A stretch of 64,000 nt of DNA from Datisca glomerata (taxonomy: Eukaryota > Streptophyta > Magnoliopsida > Cucurbitales > Datiscaceae). Where the stretch lies: the NCBI GenBank assembly GCA_003255025.1, contig QANY01004770.1, positions 791,790 to 855,789 on the forward strand. The letters are read 5' to 3'. Of this stretch, positions 56,485-64,000 are shown one piece after another. Position 1 is the first letter of the stretch. Every line of letters begins with the position of its first letter. Made by a program: the position numbers and the translations under genes. The notes under the pieces are model-generated. The model did no database searches, was not told where the DNA came from, and worked only from the letters and a program-made list of their open reading frames with translations.

Positions 56485-59390
56485 TAATGGAGTTTTATAG
56501 AAGAAATATGAGGGGGGAAGAGAGAGATGCTTGTATTAAATTCGATGGATAATTAAAATTAAGAAGTGTGTAGAATTTGGTAAGAGTATTGGGACATTTA
56601 AAATATAAAGAGGTGAAGGGTTTGAATGTGCGACTGATTTGAACTTAGTGATTTTGTTCCATTAAAAGAGTGACATTTATGTATTTGGTTCTAAGTAAAT
56701 GGAATGATTTGTTTAGATTTAATTTGTTAGATGGCAATTAAAACACATATTCATCTATTTAAATTTCTAATAAACTAAATGATTTGTTTAGATTTAATAT
56801 TTTTCGCTCCTCATAATTTGTAAGTTGTAAAAAACAAGGAAATCTTCCTTAATTGCAAAAATTCTCACCTCTTTTTCATGCTTTGGCCGTTTAGCATTTG
56901 TTCGATCATGTACATTCCATTGAAGCAGAAGTTTGTATCATAAACATTCTGACACTTAAGATTACTTTTAAAAAAATTATCACTTACATCAACAATAATT
57001 ATTACAAGGAGGAATCAGACATAGAAGAAACCGACCGAGTAAATGCTACCCAAAAAAGCATAGACATTATGGAATTAGAAGCATGCTGCAGAGCGTGCAG
57101 ATATCTGAACTGTAAACACCTTGAAATAAAGAAATGCACAAATTTTACAGCCAATGTGATGGAGCCATCTCTAATCTTTCTTGCCATATCGCAATATAGT
57201 TGATCTGCATTTTTCATTAACCGTAGTCAGTAAATATAATTAATAAAGAGATAGAAATAAATTATTCAAGTTTTTACCATTCCTTTTTTTATGCTTGGCT
57301 GCTTGCTTCATCTCACTGTGTTATTAAAGCATATTTAGAAGTTATTATCGTTGGATTAGGATCTTTTGCAGTTGCTAAGCAACTTTAGAAGAGTAGTTAT
57401 TCCGAGCCATCTAAATAGATGTAGACGGCTCGGATTAAATGTTAAAACATATAGAAAGTGAATCTTTTTTATCTTGATAGTTTGGTATGATCTGGACGGT
57501 CCACATTTGATAGGATGGTTCAATGGTGTCAAAACTGTCGTATTTACCGTTGGGCTACAATAACAGACAATCGTATCCATTATAGTTGGGGTAAAATAAA
57601 ATTTGGTGGTTGCTCTCAAATTGTGTCAATTTTATCCCTAGTGGTCCCTAAATGTAAAAATCATTATCCTTCATTAATGTTGACGGATGGTGTTATTTAT
57701 TAATGATTTACAAGTTTAAGAACCAAAGTAAAAATATCGAAACTTCAGGATCAAATATTAAGAAAGTTTTAATATGATTAAGAAAAGAGACGATTTAACT
57801 CACCGAAAATCATTCCACAATGGCCTCTATTCTCTTGCCCCAATTCCATGAGAAACCAAAGGAAGCATGAGCGAAGTAAAATTGCAGTTGCAAACATTCC
57901 CAGCAGGACATTGACATTCACAGCTTTGTTGATCTTTTCCATCTTCAATCCCATTTGCTTTAACCCTTTTTCCTCTTCAAAGTTGCGCCCTCTTTTACTA
58001 CCTTTTTCTAAGGTTCAACGTATTGATTTTTAAGAGTATTAAAATGAGGACAACTTCTGCCTTCACAAGGATTAAGAATCCTCCTTCTATAAAAGCTGGT
58101 TTCAGTAGTTAATAATGTAGAACTTACTGAACACACTTCCAACTGATATTTGGTCAATATTTTGTATGATTGACTCGGTCTTCTGTGATTGTTTCTTCGT
58201 AGCTCTCGATTTCTTTCAGATTTAAATTTTAGGTTGACTAAAAACAAAGAGGAGATGAGAGCTTGATCATTATTAAATATTATTAAGTAGCTTCTTGGCT
58301 GTTGCTGTTGAAGATAACATCCTTGCAAAGCACGGAACAATTCCAATCAATGTTGCTAAAGAAATTGCAAACACTGACCTTGTAGAGCACGTAGTCAACC
58401 CCCAGTCTTGTGGACTTCTTCTCTCATCTGGGTCAGATTGATCAAGATGAATTTTTATTTTGTATGCACGCGTTAGGCTATGTTTTGAAGGATTCGGATT
58501 GTAGGAGGACAAGTTCACCCTCTACACCGTCTCATCAGATTCAGACATTTCAAATCGTGTCAACTGAAAAGTTAAGGAAAATTTAATTTCAACCGGTCAT
58601 ACTAGATCTTAGTTGTCTAAATTCAGGTGGAAAATTCAATTCCGGACATTAGAAATGACCGTTGCACTGACAAACAAAAGAAACAGATCTATTTTAATAA
58701 CCATAGAATGTGTTGTTATAAAATCCGAAGATCTTTCACTTGAATCAAAAGTCTTATAATAGTATAAGTAATTTCTATACTATTTTCCTCTTCATTTTCC
58801 AATGACTCTAAACAGTAGAAATTAAACCCTCCGTAATTTCTCTAAGATTCCCCGCTAATATCCAAAATCTAATTTTCTCTATTTCATCATCATATTCTTC
58901 GCTTTGTTTCAATAGTCTTTCCATACATTTTCTATCTACACAATCTTCTAACAAAATTATCTTACAGTGAATGTGAGGATGAAAAGTCTTTTGATACTCC
59001 ACGTTTATTCTGATTTTTAACCAGTTTTGTCCATTTAGGTGAAATTTTTCAATCAAACCGTCAAATTGTTTAAAACGCCTGACTTGAAGCCATGAATCTG
59101 CATCCGGTTATATTGTTGATCAACTACATAATAGATCTGTCTGATTTTACTTAAATTTATAGCTTAAATTTTTAAGTTATATTTATTTAAATTTAACTTT
59201 AATTTATAAATTAAAACATGTTTGATTGAACTTATTATAATTAACTTTAAGTTATAACTTATTTTAAATTGATATTTGATAAATAACTGAATAATTAAAT
59301 TATTTTAATTGAAATTACTTTAATATCTCTCTTAATGATATAACTTGCATTTAGCTCATTTCTTTAGTATCCATATTTTTTTTTTCAAAT
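56485..59390. other. 2.9 kb with no recognisable gene
   Basis: Short frames at 57002-57217, 58008-58346, 58273-58518 and 58808-59056 (minus) show no family I know. The segments 57000-57220 and 58280-58450 look more exon-like in composition than their surroundings but lack convincing motifs. They could be gene debris. Confidence 0.3.
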
Positions 59391-59399
59391 CGTTAATCT

Positions 59400-59935
59400 A
59401 AACAAGATTCATTCTAACTCGTCCCGACCCGTGTCCCACTCGACCCCGTCTCCCTGACTCCGACTCCCCAACCTAAAGGTTAGGGCCAGAGTCGATGTCA
59501 ATGTCGTGGTCGGGGTCGAAGTTAGGGCGGGCTTAGGGTCTCGGTCGGGGTCGGGGAGTCATGTCCCCATCTCGAACTATTGACCTCGTGTCCCCGACCC
59601 GAACTCCCTGACCTTGTGTCCCTGACCAGACTTAACCCTACTCGGATCCGTGTCCCACCTGAACCCGGCTCCCCAACCCTAACTGACTCGACTCTCCGAC
59701 ATGTGACCCCGACCTTACTCCTCTACTCGTTCCCTTGACCCAGGCACCCCGGCCTATGTCTCCGGCCAAAACTCCCCGGCCTTTGTTCCCGACCTGACCT
59801 TGTTCCGAGTTGAATCCTTGACCTATGACCTGTCCCAACCTGTGTCCCACTTGAACCCGTCCCAACTCGTGCCTCTGACCTGACTCCACAGACCGTCTCC
59901 ACCCGACCCGTTACCTATGACCTAAACTCCTGACC
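59400..59935. repeat. GC-rich degenerate minisatellite (CCCGACC/GGTCGGG)
   Basis: Words such as GTCCCCGACC, CCTGACC, GACTCCC and CCCGACCCG recur every 15-35 bases. The middle part (59480-59560) carries them in inverted orientation (GGTCGGGGTCGGGG). Composition contrasts sharply with the AT-rich flanks. The minus-strand frame 59638-59889 (Gly/Arg-rich) is produced by the repeat. Confidence 0.75.
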
Positions 59936-60063
59936 TCGGAAAAAGTATCGCTGAAAGAATCAATGATAGCATTAGTGCCTACACTCTCGTTCAAAGCAGC
60001 ATGATTTCCTTCTCATTTCATATATTTGTCTTGAAGAATATATGTTTGTTTGTATAGTTTTTG

Positions 60064-60647
60064 TGATGTGTATCAACTTCAGTGGTCCAGCTGTAAATAC
60101 TCATATTGAGAATGTAACAGTCAGGTTGGATAAATTGGTTATTAAAGCTCATTTGTATTGGCTGTGAAAAAGTGTCTTATGTCAATCTCATGCTGCCACC
60201 TTGAGTTTTACTTTGGCAGTGTGTGTGCGTGCATGATATTGAGGTAATAACAGAATAGTAATGATTAAGTTAGTTACATGTGAGAGAAATAGAGAGATTG
60301 TGGGAGAGGGGGAAAACTTTTATGAAGAAGGGGTAGAGAAGGAGACTGCGTGGCTGCTAAGAAAATATAATGAAAGAGTATTTTCTTGTCTGAGTTTTAC
60401 CTTCTCTATATTTCCCTTTGATTTCTTTTTGTCTGAATCTAATTCTGTGTAACTCTGTATACTGTATCTTTAAGATCATATAGTGGATCGGCAGTACTCT
60501 GCAAATTGGATGTAAGTCTATCATATTGAAAGACTGGACCAGTATAATTCCTGGTGTTCTTCTTGTTCCTTCTTTTATTTCTTCTTCTTCTTTCTTTGAT
60601 TCTGAAAATAAGTTCTAATTGATATATATGTGTGTAAAAGCACAACA
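60064..60647 (+). repeat. 5' LTR of the copia deletion derivative
   Basis: 584 bp, TGATGTGTATC to GCACAACA, followed after three bases by a perfect tRNA-Met primer site. Confidence 0.85.
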
Positions 60648-60750
60648 AAGTGGTATCAGAGCATTGTTGTGAGAAGTATTCTACAAATTTATGTTTTGTT
60701 TTTCCTTCAGAGAATATATCAATTCATTCAGTATTCGATTAAAGTTCTGA

Positions 60751-61340
60751 TATGGCATCCTCATCTGCTAAGCATGAAATATAAAAGTTTGATGGAACCA
60801 ATGACTTTGGCATTTGGAAAATGAAAATGCTAGCCTTATTAGGTAACCTGGGACTCGATGCAGCTCTTGGAGGTGAATGTAAGATGCCAAACACTTACAG
60901 TAAAGAAAAGAATAAGGATATTATGAAGATAAGTTATACTACCTTGATTCTCAGTCTAAGTGATAAAGTACTTAAGCAGATAGCTAAGATGAAAACAATA
61001 GTTGAAGTGTGGCTAAAACTGAAAAGCTTGAACATGACCAAGACCCTGTTCAGTAGGTTGTATCTTAAGGCTAAATTTTTCACTTATAAGATGCAAGAAT
61101 GGAAAAATCTCCAAGATCACATAAATGAGTTTAATAAACTGTGTCTGAACCTTGAAAATATTCAAGTCAACTATGATGATGGTATTGTTGCATTCCCTTC
61201 CAAAATCATATGAAAACTTTGTGGATATCTTAAAACATGGCATTTAGACATTGTCTCTTGAAGATATAGTTGGTGCACTCAACTTTAAGAATCTACAAAG
61301 AATAAATGAACAGAATGAACAGACTAAACCAGGAAAAACT
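60751..61340 (+). pseudogene. Copia gag
   Basis: From the ATG at 60752 (MASSSAKHEI, then a TAA stop at 60782), continuing FDGTNDFGIWKMKMLALLGNLGLDAAL, TLILSLSDKVLKQI and HINEFNKLCLNLENIQV, a UBN2-type copia gag. A second stop follows SKII near 61211, and the frame resumes with LEDIVGALNFKNLQRINE. It ends at about 61324-61340 in the joint with the RT tail. Confidence 0.85.
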
Positions 61341-61990
61341 TTTGTTAGCAGGTTTATGTCTAAACCAGGAAAAACTTATTGGGAAGTAGTGAAATGGGTA
61401 TTAAGCTACCTTAAGGGAACAATTGGTTTTGGTTTGGAGTACCAAAGAGCATAGGACATTTCACAACCTCTAGTAGGATATGTGAATTCTGATTTTGCAG
61501 GTGATCTTGATAAGAGGAGGTCCCTAACATGTTATGTGTTTATCTTGTATGGTTGTACAGTTAGCTAAAAAACCACCTTACAATCTGTTGTGGCTCTATC
61601 CACAATTGAGGCTGAGTACATTGATGTCACAGAAGCTGTCAAAGAGGCATTGTGGCTTCAAGGTCTCATTAGTGAGCCAAGAGTTATACAGGACAAGGTT
61701 ACAATATATTGTGACAATCAAATTACTATACATTTATCAAAGAATCAGATGTATAATAAAAGGACTAAACACAGATGCCACGCTTCATTTTATTAGAGAT
61801 ATTATTTCTTCAGGAAGGGTATCTATGGACAAGATTCATATTGAAGAAAATCCTACATATATGATAACCAAGGCAGTGCCATCCAACAAGTTTAGGAAAT
61901 GTTTAAACTTGTTGAATATCATTTCCCTTGTTCACTAATTGATGTTATAGTATACTGTCAAAGCTGCTATATGTTTAGAAGACACTCTTA
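61341..61990 (+). pseudogene. Copia RT tail and RNase H fused to gag
   Basis: It starts FVSRFMSKPGKTYWEVVKWVLSYLKGT, the end of copia RT, then GYVNSDFAGDLDKRRSLTCYVF, ALSTIEAEYIDVTEAVKEALWLQGLI and IYCDNQITIHLSKN, the RNase H with Asp and Glu residues visible. Frameshifts occur near 61453 and 61760. The word TAAACCAGGAAAAACTT occurs at both sides of the joint (61324-61340 and 61361-61377). Confidence 0.85.
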
Positions 61991-62015
61991 AGCTTGATAC
62001 AAGGTGGAGAATTTA

Positions 62016-62594
62016 TGATGTGTATCAAATTCAATGGTCCAACTATAAATACTCATAGTGAGAATGTAGCTGCAAGGTTGGATAAGTTGATTATTAAAGC
62101 TCATTTGTATTGGCGGTGGAAAAGTGTCTTGGGTCAATCTTATGCTGCCACTTGGAGTTTTACTTTAGCAATGCGTGTGCGTGCATGATATGGAGGTAAT
62201 ATCAGAATGGTAATGACTGAGTTAGTTATATGTGAGAGAAATTGAAAGATTGTGGGAGAGAGGGAAAAACCTTGTGAAGAAAGGGTAGAGAAGGAGACTG
62301 CGTGGCGGCTAAGAAGATACAATGAAAGAGTATTTTCTTGTCTGAGTTTTATCTTCTCTGTATTTCCTTTTGATTTCTTTCGGTCTAAATCTATTTCTCT
62401 ATAACTTTATATACTATATCTTTAAGATCATATAGTGGATTGGCAATACTCTACAAACTAGATGTAAGTCTATCATATTGATAGACTGAACCAGTATAAT
62501 TCCTGGTGTTCTTATTCCTTCTTTTATTGTTTATTCTTCTTTTTTCGGTTCTGAAAATCAGTTCTAGTTGATATATGTGTGTAAAAGCACAATA
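62016..62594 (+). repeat. 3' LTR of the copia deletion derivative
   Basis: 579 bp partner of 60064-60647; the last bases are mutated (CAATA). Confidence 0.85.
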
Positions 62595-64000
62595 TTTTTA
62601 ATAAAGATAGCAAGCCATAAATTATAACTTATCAGTTGAGCTAAACGAAATCAATATATATTTAACGACCAAAGGTCTTTTGACTATCTCGGTCTACACA
62701 AAAACATAAAAAATGTGGCTAACAAAAAATATAAATACAGCATTTATTAATCGGAGGACTTGAATTAAATGAATAGTCATAGTAGACTTGAAAGTCTATG
62801 TTTTAGGCTATATAAAATCTTCTTGTGGTGAATCAGACTCATTGTCCTGTCCGGGATTTTTTCTCATATTAAGGTATATTTTAAAAAAATCTAAAAAATA
62901 TGATAATTTTGAAATTAATTCAAAAATTAATCTACAATATGAAACATCGGCTAAAAATCGATTTCTAGGAATATGGAGTAGGTATGTTCTAAGGTGAACT
63001 CGTCTTTGCAAAAAGGGACTTCTACTTAAAGTGAAAATTAATTTTTGCGCAGACGACTAATGTTTAAGAGAAATTGTCTATGCTCACCATGCTTTTAACA
63101 AAAATCCATGGAGAGAAATTATAGCAGCGGGAATCAAAAGTAAGCGATTGAGAATCAGAGATAAGAAGATGCACAATTGGTCCCCCCCTTCCTCTCAATC
63201 TACTTCAAAACTCACTTCCTCTGTATTATATGCAGTCAAGGAAGAAAACCCACCTCAGAATATGGAAACCCATTTACCTTACTACATAAATCTCACTCTC
63301 CAAACTAACCACGTTGCAACTCGGCGACTTGCGACCAGTCACAAAACTTAAGCGCAGGCTTAAAAGCCTTCCTTCTAATGCAACAGACGAAAGCTTCTCA
63401 ACAAAAATCAAAGATTTCATAGCTGCAAATTCATCTTCCCCATGTAACCAAACTTCTTCATGACTTGGATTTTTTTGTTAAACAAATTTGGGGAAAGAAA
63501 AACTTAGTCATACGGAGCTTATTCAAGTCAAACTCAAAGGCCTATTTGGTCATCATCTCGAATTCGATGGATTCCGCGAAAGAGAAGTAAATTCATAGCC
63601 CATTTACTCCAGGCTACCGAGTTTCTCTTTTATACGAATTTGGAAGAATTTACATGAACATGACTTCATTGTGTTGAAAGATTTCTCAAATAGATGGTGA
63701 TGAGAATCACTCTTCAAAGTCCCTTATTAAAAAGATGATTTATACCTAGAAATCGTTTTTGCAAAGACGATTTGTTCTAGCATGGGTATCATCATCTTTT
63801 CAAGTGACGATTTTGTCTAATGGAATTCGCCTTTGCAAAGATAATTTGCTACCAGTCCAAAACTACATTAATTTTAGAAATAAGTTTGAAACTCAATTTT
63901 TTTTAAAATTCATATTAGTTGTGTAAAATACCCTCATGCCCACCCATTTTGCTTACTTGGGATGACAGTCTAAACAGACAGTTCTTTTCCAAGTTTCTGC
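62595..64000. other. Right end of window, no gene recognised
   Basis: Two blocks share the palindromic word CGTYTTTGCAAAGACGA and close variants (63000-63017, 63754-63770, 63828-63844), suggesting a structured repeat. 63140-63600 is more exon-like in composition but has no readable domain. The window ends inside this sequence. Confidence 0.35.

Larger units (their letters stand above)
60064..62594 (+). mobile_element. Compact copia deletion derivative with both LTRs
   Basis: LTRs at 60064-60647 and 62016-62594 are close to each other. The primer site TGGTATCAGAGC (60651-60662) is perfect and a polypurine tract (AAGGTGGAGAA) precedes the 3' LTR. Flanks are TTTTG and TTTTT, a TSD differing at one base. 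The interior is only 1.37 kb: gag joined to the end of RT/RNase H, so protease, integrase and most of RT are deleted. The cis signals for replication look intact, so it could in principle have been mobilised in trans. Confidence 0.85.

Noticed and set aside
58008..58518. Two minus-strand frames as a spliced gene
   Set aside because: They overlap in different frames, lack recognisable domains, and no consistent splice model could be built.
59638..59889. 83-codon Gly/Arg-rich minus-strand frame
   Set aside because: Generated entirely by the GC-rich minisatellite.

Overview
The window looks like a repeat-dense, gene-poor stretch of a dicot nuclear genome. Evidence: AT-rich sequence, one spliced plant-type gene, plant Ty1/copia and Ty3/gypsy retrotransposons, hAT transposons with 8-bp target-site duplications (TSDs), a CACTA terminus, and one unresolved base (N at 3934). 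A cucurbit is my impression from the style of the copia/gypsy sequences and the wax gene; I cannot prove it without a search. No bacterial, organellar or CRISPR features were seen.

3032-29587 is one composite locus. A Ty1/copia element on the + strand (LTRs 3037-4665 and 28805-29582) is still bracketed by its 5-bp TSD CTTTA, although other elements have stretched it to 26.5 kb. Its 5' LTR carries an 886-bp insert with a 10-bp duplication. Its protease region is split by a probable 2.5-kb gypsy solo LTR (5664-20474). That LTR is split by a non-autonomous LTR element without recognisable pol (7619-19910, minus), which is split by a complete but decayed Ty3/gypsy element (8802-15811, minus, TSD GAGTT). 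Further right, a second gypsy element (21180-28467, minus) lies in the copia body; a deletion at its left edge took both the copia reverse transcriptase and one gypsy LTR end. Its left LTR contains a 1.4-kb hAT element (21262-22666, TSD TTTAAATC).

29588-33844 holds an internally deleted copia relic (gag joined to a partial 3' LTR), another hAT (31623-32735, TSD GTTTGAAT) and a small MITE candidate. The only convincing host gene is a two-exon BAHD-fold ECERIFERUM2/26-like gene on the minus strand (37883 to 33845), predicted to act in very-long-chain fatty acid elongation for cuticular wax. Its intron contains a hAT inside a hAT, with a tRNA-like SINE signature in the inner one, and the exon 1 splice donor is duplicated.

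38400-64000 is again mostly transposon debris: a CACTA terminus, a candidate gypsy solo LTR, a broken copia on the minus strand (46160-49660), a copia 3' end (53290-54302), an LTR-like leader, a possible bHLH gene fragment, a GC-rich minisatellite, and a compact copia deletion derivative with both LTRs (60064-62594). Long stretches (notably 40735-45030, 49661-51600, 56500-59390 and 62595-64000) contain nothing I can name.
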